Position numbers and translations under genes: made by a program. From Pelobacter sp. UBA6812 (GTDB lineage: Bacteria > Desulfobacterota > Desulfuromonadia > Desulfuromonadales > Syntrophotaleaceae), in NCBI GenBank assembly GCA_002452265.1, contig DKEW01000034.1, positions 1-49,405 on the forward strand: a stretch of DNA of 49,405 nt, in the 5' to 3' direction. The notes beneath the pieces were generated by a model. The model did no database searches. It had not been told where the DNA came from and worked only from the letters and a program-made list of their open reading frames with translations. Numbering within the stretch: position 1 is the stretch's first letter; every line of letters begins with the position of its first letter. Shown here one piece after another: positions 27,099 to 35,479 of this stretch.

Positions 27099-27284
27099 AT
27101 GGAAAGATCGATCAAAAAAATATGCGAAATTAATGACCCTGGCGAACTTCGAACCGAGATTCTGAGAGACAAGGGCGGAGAATATTCATGTGTCACATGC
27201 TGCGCGGTTTCTCACGACAAATCGGATCTTTGCAAACCAGCCAAAACTGAAGATGCAAAAATCTTCTGTGACATCGAAGTATAA
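27099..27284 (+). CDS. Small Cys-rich hypothetical protein
   Basis: A 61-residue protein with four Cys in CVTCCAV and CKPA plus a further Cys near each end, suggesting a small metal or redox site. GGGAGG lies 8 nt before the ATG. I recall close relatives in Geobacter-like genomes but no known function. It stands alone, just ahead of a perfect REP-like hairpin. Confidence 0.65.
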   Translation: MERSIKKICEINDPGELRTEILRDKGGEYSCVTCCAVSHDKSDLCKPAKTEDAKIFCDIEV

Positions 27285-27296
27285 GGGATGGAAAAG

Positions 27297-27331
27297 GGGA
27301 CAGGCACCATTACTAATAAGGTGCCTGTCCC
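27297..27331. repeat. REP-like palindrome GGGACAGGCACC
   Basis: A perfect 12-bp inverted repeat (GGGACAGGCACC / GGTGCCTGTCCC) with an 11-nt AT loop, 12 nt after the small Cys-rich gene. This sequence is typical of palindromes spread by RAYT-type transposases. No RAYT gene is in the window. It may also end transcription. Confidence 0.75.
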
Positions 27332-27419
27332 ACCCAAATGCCTTCCTAATAAATGAAAAGATGGCCAATTAGGCCGCCTTTGGTTTCTTCATAGTTACTT
27401 CCGCACTCACTCCCTCACA

Positions 27420-27530
27420 TCCGGCAGATTCTCATACACCTCCTTCACCGTAGCGATGGCGATCAATATCCGAATCACCTCAGGCAGGACTGTTGAATTA
27501 TAAGTAGTCTTTTGATGAAATTTTACGAGG
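27420..27530 (-). pseudogene. Decayed coding remnant
   Basis: On the minus strand one frame reads as a plausible C-terminal end of a protein (...VLPEVIRILIAIATVKEVYENLPDVRE then stop at about 27409-27413). No start or full domain remains. Identity unknown. Confidence 0.25.
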
Positions 27531-27534
27531 TCTT

Positions 27535-27972
27535 TTGTTTTTGAATATTCAGACTGTACCTTTGGAGAACAAGGACTCGGTTGATGTGCCGCTTTGCCGC
27601 GAATGTGGCGGGCGTTGCTGTCAGGGAAGCCCCGGAATATGGGTTGATCCGGAGCGGTTTTTCGCCCTGTTTTTTCCGGGACAACGTTTGACGCTTAAGC
27701 AACTGCGCGGACACTTGCCCGGACTGGGGTTAGTACTGTGGGGCAATAGCGGTGTGCCGATCCCTGCCCCCTTGTCCCTGGATTCAGGGTGTGCGTTTCT
27801 CGGGGTTGACGGTTGCGGTTTGTCGGTCGCTGAGCGACCTTGCCAATGTCTGGCGCTTATCCCCATTAAGGAGACTCTGGATCAAAAACAGGGTTGCCTG
27901 TGCCAGATGCCGGAGGCGTTCAGTCGGGATGTGGGTACACAGCACTGGCGCAAATATTGGCAAACGGTTTAA
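27535..27972 (+). CDS. Cys-rich YkgJ-like metal-binding protein
   Basis: A 145-residue protein with CxxCxxxCC (CRECGGRCC), a second Cys in CAFLGVDGCGL, and CQC/CLCQ near the C-terminus, resembling zinc- or iron-chelating YkgJ-type domains. The start is uncertain: no ATG, a TTG at 27535 or 27541 follows GAGG. The role is unknown; such proteins are small metal-cluster binders. It is followed by the parvulin gene in the same orientation after about 140 nt. Confidence 0.65.
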   Translation: MFLNIQTVPLENKDSVDVPLCRECGGRCCQGSPGIWVDPERFFALFFPGQRLTLKQLRGHLPGLGLVLWGNSGVPIPAPLSLDSGCAFLGVDGCGLSVAERPCQCLALIPIKETLDQKQGCLCQMPEAFSRDVGTQHWRKYWQTV

Positions 27973-28112
27973 CGCCCGGTCACCCGCCATGATATCGTTG
28001 CAGCAGGGGGCGGCCCTGCTATTTCCATCCACGGGGCGCAAAATTGGACAACAGGCTTCAGATCGGGTAAAAATACCTTTTTTATAACGGAAGTCATACA
28101 AGGAGATTTATC

Positions 28113-28394
28113 ATGGCTAGAGCAAGAGCCCGGCACATTTTGGTGCCTACCGAGGAAGAATGCATTGCACTGAAGAATAAGATCGAAGCGGGTGAAGATT
28201 TTGCCGAGATCGCCAGGCAGCACTCCAAGTGCCCCTCCGGCAGAAAGGGTGGAGCCCTTGGTGAATTTTTCCCCGGCCAGATGGTCAAAGAGTTTGACGA
28301 AGTGGTTTTCTCCGGTGAAGTCGGCAAGGTTCTCGGCCCGGTCAAGACCCAGTTTGGCTATCATTTGATCGAAATCACTGGCCGCGTGGACTGA
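28113..28394 (+). CDS. Parvulin-type peptidyl-prolyl isomerase, PpiC-like
   Basis: A 93-residue single-domain parvulin that speeds proline cis-trans isomerisation in protein folding. The family core is complete: ARHILVPTEEE, FAEIARQHSKCPSGRKGGALGEFFPGQMVKEFDEVVF and GPVKTQFGYHLIEI. No signal peptide, so it is cytoplasmic. AAGGAG precedes the ATG. Confidence 0.93.
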   Translation: MARARARHILVPTEEECIALKNKIEAGEDFAEIARQHSKCPSGRKGGALGEFFPGQMVKEFDEVVFSGEVGKVLGPVKTQFGYHLIEITGRVD

Positions 28395-28414
28395 GAAGAG
28401 CGCAGGTAGTTTGA

Positions 28415-28434
28415 GGGGCGGGCAGTGCCCGCCC
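28415..28434 (+). terminator. GC-rich hairpin after ppiC
   Basis: Palindrome GGGGCGGGCATGCCCGCCCC-like (10-bp arms), 20 nt past the ppiC stop. No strong T run follows, so intrinsic termination is only probable. Confidence 0.55.
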
Positions 28435-28470
28435 CATCTCAAAGGGTTTTATATGCCCGTCCTTCGGGTT

Positions 28471-28986
28471 TTAAAAATGCAGCTCTATGCGTGGAAACTC
28501 GCCGCGATCCTCATGCAGACAGCGTTGCACGTCCACAATCAATGGTGCAACCTCAATGCCGAGGTAAATCCCCTCAACCTGTGAGAGCTTTTCGATGCCG
28601 GCCTGGGTGAGGGATTGTGCTCCCCGCGGTTCTTCGATAAGTCGCTTTAGTTGGGCAGCCGCCAGCTGGATTAGCCCCTGTACGAATTGCCCGCATACGG
28701 TCGATCGTTGCCCCGCCGCCAACCACACCGTTTCAAAAATCTCGTGCGCCTCCCACCAGTATCCATGATTGAACAGGTCGATGCCATACAGATAAGGCTC
28801 GCAGATGCGCCAGTCGTCGGGGGTAAAGCGCTTCAGAGGCAGTGTTTCCCAGGCGCAGGAGTCCTCACCCGGATCCTTGCGCGGATGCGGGTGTCGGTCG
28901 CCGGCTTGCGAGGGAAGATAACGACAGGTTGGGAACGGGCGTTTTGTATAACGCGGCAGATCCGGTTTTGAAAAGGTTGGTTCCAT
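28471..28986 (-). CDS. DUF309 domain protein
   Basis: A 171-residue protein whose second half carries the DUF309 signature: LFNHGYWWEAHEIFETVW followed by FVQGLIQLAAAQLK. This helical His/Glu-rich domain occurs in many bacteria and its function is unknown. The N-terminal 50 residues are Pro/Arg-rich. ATG at 28986 is preferred over 29046. Confidence 0.8.
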   Translation of the reverse strand: MEPTFSKPDLPRYTKRPFPTCRYLPSQAGDRHPHPRKDPGEDSCAWETLPLKRFTPDDWRICEPYLYGIDLFNHGYWWEAHEIFETVWLAAGQRSTVCGQFVQGLIQLAAAQLKRLIEEPRGAQSLTQAGIEKLSQVEGIYLGIEVAPLIVDVQRCLHEDRGEFPRIELHF

Positions 28987-29044
28987 GTAGGTTTTCCATG
29001 CTTTTGGGTACTTGGCCGCATTCCTTTTTAAAACGCAGGGACTC

Positions 29045-29100
29045 ACCGGGCGGGTGCGCGACCCCGCCCGGTCATGAGGTTGATAGTTTGGAATTCTGAA
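29045..29100 (-). repeat. Copy of the dispersed GC-rich repeat (reverse)
   Basis: This stretch is the reverse complement of the repeat units at 34861-34939 and 35397-35475; the shared core includes TTCAA, CCAAACTATCAAC and a GCGGGGTCGCG...CCCGCCCGG end. It sits between DUF309 and the M48 gene. Confidence 0.65.
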
Positions 29101-29132
29101 AGATCAACTTATCCTTGCCCGTTCGGTCCGCG

Positions 29133-30002
29133 TCAGCGAGACTGGTAATATTGCATGGCCTCGGGCAGCTTTTCGGTGAGTTGCCGAATGCGGGTCTGGT
29201 CTGCCGGATGCGTGCTGAGAAATTCGGGTACTCCGGCTCCGCCCTGCTGGGCCATGCGCTGCCACACTTCGATAGCCGCATGGGGATCGTAACCGGCCAT
29301 GGCCATGAAGATCATACCGAGATGGTCGGCTTCGCTCTCCTGCAGGCGGCTGTAGGGGAGCATGACGCCAACTGTCGTTCCCACCCCGAATACTTTCATC
29401 CACAGAGCTTGACTCGCCTCGGGTCGGCTGGCCAGCACCGCTGAAAGAGCCTGTCCTCCCATCTGGGTCAGCAGTTCCTGGCTCATCCGTTCACTGCCAT
29501 GCCGGGCGATGACGTGTGCGACCTCGTGGGCCATGACCGCGGCCAAGCCGGCTTCATTGCGGGTGATGGGCAAAATGCCGCTGTAAATAGTGACTTTGCC
29601 TCCCGGCATGGCCCAGGCGTTAACCTCTGAACTTTCCACCAAACTGAATTCCCACTGGTAGCCGGACAGTTGGCTGAGCTGGTTGCGGTTGGCCAAAAAC
29701 TGCTCTACCGCGCTACGGATGCGCTCTCCAACTCGTTGTACCATGGCACTTTCCGGAGTGTTGCGGATCACTTTGTGGCTGGTGAGAAATTCATCGTATT
29801 GTTGCTGGCTGGCAGCGGTCATGGTGCCTTCGGATACCAAGTTGAGCTGCTGGCGCTGGGTAATGGGAACGGTGCTACAGGCTCCAACCAGCAGGACCAA
29901 TCCGCACAGAAGGATTTGCAGATATCTGCTGTAGCGTGCAGGCCGTCTTATGGCGGGGGAGGCCTCTCGATAGCCGATTACCGTTGGTCTGAATTGATTC
30001 AT
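29133..30002 (-). CDS. M48-family zinc metallopeptidase lipoprotein
   Basis: A 289-residue periplasmic lipoprotein peptidase. Lipobox LVGAC puts the lipidated Cys at 42, after a basic lead and a hydrophobic segment. The catalytic zinc site is HEVAH (H159, E160, H163) with a further Glu in ESEADHLG. This is the BepA/YcaL or LoiP-like branch, involved in outer-membrane protein quality control. ATG at 30002 has AAGGAG 9 nt upstream; a GTG at 30008 is too close to it. Confidence 0.88.
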   Translation of the reverse strand: MNQFRPTVIGYREASPAIRRPARYSRYLQILLCGLVLLVGACSTVPITQRQQLNLVSEGTMTAASQQQYDEFLTSHKVIRNTPESAMVQRVGERIRSAVEQFLANRNQLSQLSGYQWEFSLVESSEVNAWAMPGGKVTIYSGILPITRNEAGLAAVMAHEVAHVIARHGSERMSQELLTQMGGQALSAVLASRPEASQALWMKVFGVGTTVGVMLPYSRLQESEADHLGMIFMAMAGYDPHAAIEVWQRMAQQGGAGVPEFLSTHPADQTRIRQLTEKLPEAMQYYQSR

Positions 30003-30167
30003 GGCCACTCTCCTTGATGGGCATGGTTGCGGACTCTATTCAAGTGTTCCAGACTTTTCCGGACAGTCAACAGCCAGATCCGTCGATTTGACAACAGGAA
30101 ACGGGGCCGGGATTATAATGGCATGAACAGGTAGCGGACGTTGGCTTAACGATTTGAAGTGGCAGGC

Positions 30168-30683
30168 TTAACGTCCTTTTTTACCCTGCGCTTTGGGTGC
30201 TTTCACCGCCGTTTTAAACTCCGGCTCATACCCGATCACGAAACTGGTGGTGGCATCGTTGCGCATACTCAGGAAGTGGGCGTTGTTTTTATCAAACGGG
30301 CAAACGGGAACTTTACAGGGTTCAAAACCGAACTTTTTATAAAAACGCGGCTCGCCCAAAACGAAAAGCGGCTGGCTTTTGATCTGTTCCTGCCGTAATG
30401 CAAAGCGGAGCAGTTCCGAGCCCACCCCCTGCTTTTGAAATTCGGGGGCCACCGCCATGGGCGCCAGGTGCAGGCCGCATATTTCACTGCCATGGTAGGC
30501 GCGGGTAAAGGCGATGTAGGCGATGGCCTTGTTGGTCTGGATGCACACCCATTCATGCACCGGCTTGCCGTTTTCGTGGAGCTTTTGAACCAGATCGGCT
30601 TCGAATGCACTACGGGGAAAGGCGCGGCGCAATAGTGCGTAGATCTTGGCGCGGTTTTGTTCTGTAACTATCTGTATTTTCAT
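30168..30683 (-). CDS. GNAT-family N-acetyltransferase
   Basis: A 171-residue acetyltransferase of the GNAT fold. The acetyl-CoA loop is PEFQKQGVGSELLRFAL and is preceded by LHLAPMAVAP. YhbS-like proteins have the YKKFGFEP motif, seen here. GGAG precedes the ATG. The substrate is unknown. A Lys/Gln-rich tail ends the protein. Confidence 0.85.
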   Translation of the reverse strand: MKIQIVTEQNRAKIYALLRRAFPRSAFEADLVQKLHENGKPVHEWVCIQTNKAIAYIAFTRAYHGSEICGLHLAPMAVAPEFQKQGVGSELLRFALRQEQIKSQPLFVLGEPRFYKKFGFEPCKVPVCPFDKNNAHFLSMRNDATTSFVIGYEPEFKTAVKAPKAQGKKGR

Positions 30684-30772
30684 CTCAGGCTCCAGTGTCC
30701 GGTTGAGGCGTCGTGTTAAATAATCTGGAGATAGCTTGTCATGGGACAGGCATCAAAACCGCTGGCTGCGCG

Positions 30773-32215
30773 TCAACATAGCCGCAGCTGACCGTCTTCC
30801 TCGACATCGAATTCAGGCTCTTCCCTGGCCGGCAGCGGGGTTCGTTTCACCGGTGCTGTCGGTGGTAACGGCTGCTTTTGTTCTGTTTCCATGGTCTCGG
30901 GTTGTTGACCCGTTGCAGTTGCCTGGGCTCCCTCTTCCGCTGCCCGTTTCGCAAGCTTGTCGCAGCGTTCGTTAAAAGGATGCCCGGCATGGCCCCGCAC
31001 CCATTCCCAGCTGACCTGATGTTGGCTGGCCAGGGCGGCGAGTTGTCGCCAGAGGTCCTGGTTGGCGAGGGCATCCGGGGTGTCGAGTCGTCCGTTGCGG
31101 ATCCAGCCCTGCAGCCATTCGCTCATACCTCTCACCAGGTACTGGGAATCGCTGAATACCCGCACCGTCTGCGGTTTATTGAGGGCCTCCAGCCCCCGGA
31201 TCGCTGCCAGCAGTTCCATGCGCTGCGAGGTGGCTACCGGCTCGAAACCGCTCAGTTCCTTCTCATATTCCCCATAGCGCAGGATCACGCCATAACCTCC
31301 CGGCCCCGAGTCTCTGCCGGATCCGTCGCTGTAGATCTCGACCACGCCCGGTGGTGGCGGGGTGAAGGCGATCTCCAGGGCTTCGAATTCCAGCTTCCGC
31401 AACAGGGGTATCAGGTCCGCGAGGTTCGGACTTTGTCGCTGCAGATCGGCGAGGGAGACCTCCAGGGTCACGTCGTCCCTTAAGGTGGCCAGAGTTTTCG
31501 AAAGTCGGGCCTGCTCTGCATGGGTCTCCAGATTGCTGCGGCGCTTCTTGCCGTTGACCAGGCTGGTCCATTTGAGGACGCCTTCCAGAGAACCGAATCG
31601 CTGCACCAGTTCGGAGGCGGTTTTCTCGCCGATCCCGGGTACGCCGGGGATATTGTCCGAGGTGTCGCCGGCCAGCCCGAGCACATCGGTCACCAGCTCC
31701 GGGGGAACGCCGAAGCGTTCGAAGACCTGTTGCGGGCCGCAGAGGGTGTCCTTCATGGTATCGAGCAGGCAAATCTCGTCGCTGACAATCTGCATCAGAT
31801 CCTTGTCGCCGGTGACCACCGTGACCTGCAGGCCTTCGGCGGCATAGCGACGGGCCAGGGTGGCAATCACATCGTCGGCCTCAAACCCGGGCGCTTCCAA
31901 CGCCGGGATATTGAGGGCCTGCAGCATCTGCTTGATGTAGAGGATCTGGGGCGCCAGATCCTCGGGCATGGCGTCCCGATGCGCCTTGTATTCGGGATAG
32001 ATGTCCCGGCGGAAGGTTTCCTCCCTTGGCCGGTCGAAGACCACGGCCAGATAGTCGGGGTTGTGCTCCTGCATAAGCCCCAGCAGCATCCTGGTGAAAC
32101 CGTAGACGGCATTGGTCACCATGCCGCCGGTGGTGGCAACGTCGCGGATGCCGTAGTAGGCGCGGTAGATGTAACTGGAGCCGTCGAGTAAAAACAATTG
32201 TGGGGATAACTTCAC
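30773..32215 (-). CDS. Fused 5'-3' exonuclease and RNase HI
   Basis: A 480-residue fusion. Residues 1-285 form a PolA-type 5'-3' exonuclease (FEN-like) with Asp11, the FDRPREETFRRDIYPEYKAHR arch, EADD, VTGDKDLMQIV and a helix-hairpin-helix GLAGDTSDNIPGVPGIGEKTA. Residues 290-430 are RNase HI with the DEDD set D297, E334, D356 and D419. A Pro-rich tail ends it. Together they could remove RNA primers from Okazaki fragments. GTG start with GGGAG upstream. The polymerase part is absent, so a separate PolA is expected elsewhere. See findings. Confidence 0.9.
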   Translation of the reverse strand: MKLSPQLFLLDGSSYIYRAYYGIRDVATTGGMVTNAVYGFTRMLLGLMQEHNPDYLAVVFDRPREETFRRDIYPEYKAHRDAMPEDLAPQILYIKQMLQALNIPALEAPGFEADDVIATLARRYAAEGLQVTVVTGDKDLMQIVSDEICLLDTMKDTLCGPQQVFERFGVPPELVTDVLGLAGDTSDNIPGVPGIGEKTASELVQRFGSLEGVLKWTSLVNGKKRRSNLETHAEQARLSKTLATLRDDVTLEVSLADLQRQSPNLADLIPLLRKLEFEALEIAFTPPPPGVVEIYSDGSGRDSGPGGYGVILRYGEYEKELSGFEPVATSQRMELLAAIRGLEALNKPQTVRVFSDSQYLVRGMSEWLQGWIRNGRLDTPDALANQDLWRQLAALASQHQVSWEWVRGHAGHPFNERCDKLAKRAAEEGAQATATGQQPETMETEQKQPLPPTAPVKRTPLPAREEPEFDVEEDGQLRLC

Positions 32216-32386
32216 ATTTTCTCCCGGTGTGTGCTTTGGTGCCTGGATTTGTACGGTTTTCAGATCGCGGTCAGAATCGCAAATCTTGGAAACTGCGCAA
32301 AATATTTTCTAGTTATGCGCCTCCCGCTGGGTGATGAGAGATCACTGTGGAGACGGTGAATAGCTGATATCCTTAAAACCTCTAAA

Positions 32387-32480
32387 CAGACAGGGATAGG
32401 CAGGATATTTAGGATGAAATCGTTAAGTCCAATCCTTTGGTTTTAATCCTGTGCATCCTGTATATCCCTGTTATTCCCTG
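32387..32480. repeat. Degenerate inverted ATCCTGT repeat
   Basis: Left arm (ACAGGGATAGGCAGGATATT...) and right arm (...ATCCTGTATATCCCTGTT) are rough inverted repeats built from AGGAT/ATCCTGT units, in a gap of about 390 nt (32218-32607). Such elements are widespread intergenic palindromes. No gene in the gap. Confidence 0.55.
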
Positions 32481-32607
32481 ACTTAAATGGAGACAAGAGC
32501 AATATGCAAGCCATGCCGCAGGCAGCGATAGACTTGATAGCTGCAGCTTTTCTCCGTGTGTTCGGTGACTCCAGTTAGCGAAGCGAGCGGGCGGTGAAAA
32601 GGCTTAT

Positions 32608-33990
32608 TCAACTGAATTTGCGGATTTTGAAAAACCGCCCCTTGATTTTATTCGCCCTCAAGCGAGCAAGGGCAAGATCGGCGCTGGTCTGCCGAATGGC
32701 CACGTAGGTGTGAAAATCGAAGACATTGATTTTGCCGACCTCGCCGGCGGGGATGCCCGCATCGCCGGTGAGGGCGCCAAGGATATCGCCGGGGCGCATC
32801 TTGTTTTTGCGGCCGCCATCGATGCAGAGGGTCACCATCGGTGCTTCCAGGGCGGTGGCGGACGGCATGGCCAGCGTTTCGAGGTCGACACGGGGGACGG
32901 TGTCGCCGAGATAGTCTTCAATGGCCGCCGCCCGTCGATTGTCCGCCGGGGTCACCAGGCTCAGCGCCAGTCCCTGCTCCCCGGCGCGGCCGGTGCGGCC
33001 GATACGGTGGACATGCACCTCCGGATCGCGGGTCAGTTCGTAATTGATGACGGCGGTCAGCTCCTTGATGTCGATGCCGCGCGCCGCGACGTCAGTGGCG
33101 ACCAGAACGGATATGCTCTTGTTGGCAAACCGCGCCAGCACCTGGTCGCGTTCGCGCTGTTCCAGGTCGCCATGAATCGCCAGGGCGGAGAAGCCTCGCT
33201 CTGTCAGGGCGTCGGCCACCTCCTGGCAATCCTTTTTGGTATTGCAAAATATCAGGGTCGATTCCGGATGATAATGGCCGAGTATCCGGGCCACTGCGGC
33301 AATCCGCTCGCGGTTTTCCACCGTAAAGAAGAGCTGCTGGATCTGCCCGCCATCATGAACCGCTTCCACCTTAACCGTAACGGGCTGGCGCTGTACCGTC
33401 GCGCTCATGGCGGCGATCGATTCGGGATAGGTGGCCGAGAACAGCAGGGTCTGGCGGCGCTTGGGGGTGGCCTCGACGATGGTGGCGAGGTCTTCCTGGA
33501 AGCCCATGTCGAGCATGCGATCGGCTTCATCGAGGACCAGCATGTGCAGGGATCTCAGGTTAAGACTGCCGCGCCGCAGGTGGTCGAGAATCCGGCCGGG
33601 GGTGCCGACCACGATATGGGCACCGTGCTCCAGGGAGCCGAGCTGGGGACCGAAGGGGACGCCGCCACACAGGGTCAGGATCTTGATATTGTCGGTAAAG
33701 CGGGCCAGCCGCCGCAATTCCTTGCCGACCTGGTCGGCGAGTTCGCGGGTCGGACACAAGACCAGTCCCTGCACCCTGAAGCTGGTCACATCCAATCGCG
33801 ACAACAGGCCGATGCCAAACGCGGCAGTCTTGCCGCTTCCGGTCTTCGCCTGGGCGATCACGTCGGTTCCCGCCAGAATCGGCGGCAGACTATGCGCTTG
33901 TATAGGGGTCATCGCGCTGTAGCCGAGGGAGTCCAGGTTCTGCAGCATCGATTTGTCGAGGGGGAGGGTGGAAAAAGCGGTCGGAATCAT
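32608..33990 (-). CDS. dbpA: DEAD-box RNA helicase DbpA
   Basis: A 460-residue DEAD-box helicase: Q motif, AKTGSGKT Walker A, DEADRML, SATYP and HRIGRTGR, then a C-terminal RNA-binding domain (about residues 380-460). That domain directs DbpA to hairpin 92 of 23S rRNA, where it helps 50S assembly. Length fits the family. No operon partner. Confidence 0.9.
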   Translation of the reverse strand: MIPTAFSTLPLDKSMLQNLDSLGYSAMTPIQAHSLPPILAGTDVIAQAKTGSGKTAAFGIGLLSRLDVTSFRVQGLVLCPTRELADQVGKELRRLARFTDNIKILTLCGGVPFGPQLGSLEHGAHIVVGTPGRILDHLRRGSLNLRSLHMLVLDEADRMLDMGFQEDLATIVEATPKRRQTLLFSATYPESIAAMSATVQRQPVTVKVEAVHDGGQIQQLFFTVENRERIAAVARILGHYHPESTLIFCNTKKDCQEVADALTERGFSALAIHGDLEQRERDQVLARFANKSISVLVATDVAARGIDIKELTAVINYELTRDPEVHVHRIGRTGRAGEQGLALSLVTPADNRRAAAIEDYLGDTVPRVDLETLAMPSATALEAPMVTLCIDGGRKNKMRPGDILGALTGDAGIPAGEVGKINVFDFHTYVAIRQTSADLALARLRANKIKGRFFKIRKFS

Positions 33991-34117
33991 GGGCTGCTCT
34001 CTTGTTGAGGATTAATAACTTGAGGAGCCCTGCACGGAAGGTCTCAACTCTTTACACTGTTTTACTTCTTTTCTGCGTTTTGAACAAGGCACGGGGGTAG
34101 ATACCTGGCTGCGTTAT

Positions 34118-34465
34118 TCAACTTTTGCAAAGATCCGTAATCACATGTTCCTCGCTTTGGCGCCCGAGCGCATGCATAGCCTCAATGGCGCTGTCGGCGT
34201 ATTCCTTGGCGTCGCCTGTCAGATAGGCGAAAACAAAGGAAGCGAGTTCGGCCTGCGCTGTGGCACGCCGTTCTTCAGCCGTTCGTTTTTTGCCGGCCTG
34301 TAGCCAAAGGGTTTCGGCGCGCTCCCGATGGATGTTTATGGCTTTGCCGATCAGGGCCAGACGCTCATCTGGAGCGTCTTTGTCGGTGACCTTGAAGGTC
34401 GCCACGATATTTTCGGGGAAGTCATCCTGGATGAGCTCTGCAAGACGTATAAGTTTATTTTTCAC
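34118..34465 (-). CDS. Hypothetical protein paired with YheU-like gene
   Basis: A 115-residue helical, charged protein (rich in Glu, Ala, Arg). GTG start at 34465 with GAGG upstream, 21 nt after the YheU-like gene ends, so one operon. I do not recognise the family. It seems cytoplasmic. Confidence 0.6.
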   Translation of the reverse strand: MKNKLIRLAELIQDDFPENIVATFKVTDKDAPDERLALIGKAINIHRERAETLWLQAGKKRTAEERRATAQAELASFVFAYLTGDAKEYADSAIEAMHALGRQSEEHVITDLCKS

Positions 34466-34486
34466 CAGAACCTCGGAGGGATGTTT

Positions 34487-34726
34487 TCAGGGACAGGCCA
34501 CTAAATTGGCCGTTTGCGATGCGAGATCGAAAACGACTTTTACTTTTTTGCTTCTCAGTTGCCGAAGAACCTGTGCGACCTTGTCTTCAAGGGAACAACC
34601 GAGCTCTGCCCAATCCGCCCCGTCACGCGTGACAAATTCTTCAATCATCCGTCGTAGCGTATCGGGGTTGAGCTGATGGTAAGGGATTTCCAGTCCTTCT
34701 TCGCGGTGCTCGGTATGGTTTGTCAT
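34487..34726 (-). CDS. YheU-family (UPF0270) protein
   Basis: A 79-residue protein resembling YheU: IPYHQLNPDTLRRMIEEFVTRDGADW followed by EDKVAQVLRQLRSKKVKVVFDL. Members are small and of unknown function. ATG at 34726 is chosen because family homology begins near its N-terminus; an upstream ATG at 34756 would add 10 residues. Confidence 0.75.
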   Translation of the reverse strand: MTNHTEHREEGLEIPYHQLNPDTLRRMIEEFVTRDGADWAELGCSLEDKVAQVLRQLRSKKVKVVFDLASQTANLVACP

Positions 34727-34798
34727 GGATTGAACCTTTGTTTGGTTACTCGGCAATATAGAGTCCGATCATGGTATACCTGTTTCGTTTTTAAAATT

Positions 34799-35475
34799 AA
34801 GCAGCGCCGGTTCAGGCAACAGCTGTGCTGTGAACTGCGCGCCCCGCAGTTGCCGGCAAGGACCGGCGAAGTTGCAGTTAAGAATTCAAGATTCCCAACG
34901 AATAACTTCAAGACCGCGGGGACGCGCCCCCGCCCGGCGCCTTACTCTTTTAATACGCCTCAAAAGAGTAAGCAGAAAAGGGCGCCCCTTTCCTGGCCCA
35001 CCTGCGGTGGGTACCCTGCGCTACGCAATCGCCGGGCGGGCGGGAAGAGATTCGCTGCGCTCAGTCTTCCGCCAATTTCGCCCGTCAATTGCTCCGCTCC
35101 GGCGGCGTCAAAGGGGGAAAAGACAACGATCAATACAAAACCAGAGCTAGAGACAAACGCAAAAAGCGTTTACCAAATTTAGCAGCGCCGGTGCCTGCAA
35201 CAGCTGCGTGGCGAACTGTGCGAATCGACAGGGTTGGCCAATGAAGCCGCACGCAGACGCGCTGACTGTCTATCGCAGCTATGGTGAGTCAACTCAAGCT
35301 CTTTCGCGACAGACATAGCGGCGAAGCCAGACCTTACGTCCTTTCTTTGCTTACTTTCTATAGACGGGTAAAGAAAGTAAGCCGGCTGCCGGCCGGGACC
35401 GGCGGTGTTGAAGTTAAGGATTCAAGATTTCAAACTATCAACTTCAAGACTGCGGGGTCGCGCCCCCGCCCGGCG
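34799..35475 (-). repeat. Tandem GC-rich repeat block (two copies, about 380-540 nt apart)
   Basis: A gene-free stretch between YheU and pstB containing two copies of a repeat. Shared parts: 34801-34841 resembles 35182-35222 (GCAGCGCCGG start), and 34861-34939 matches 35397-35475 (68 of 79 identical, without gaps). Each copy also has an AT-rich hairpin (CTTACTCTTTT...AAAAGAGTAAG at 34941-34972; CTTACTTTCT...AAGAAAGTAAG at 35350-35381). A third copy is at 29045-29100. No ORF within it is supported. Confidence 0.75.
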
Positions 35476-35479
35476 ACGC

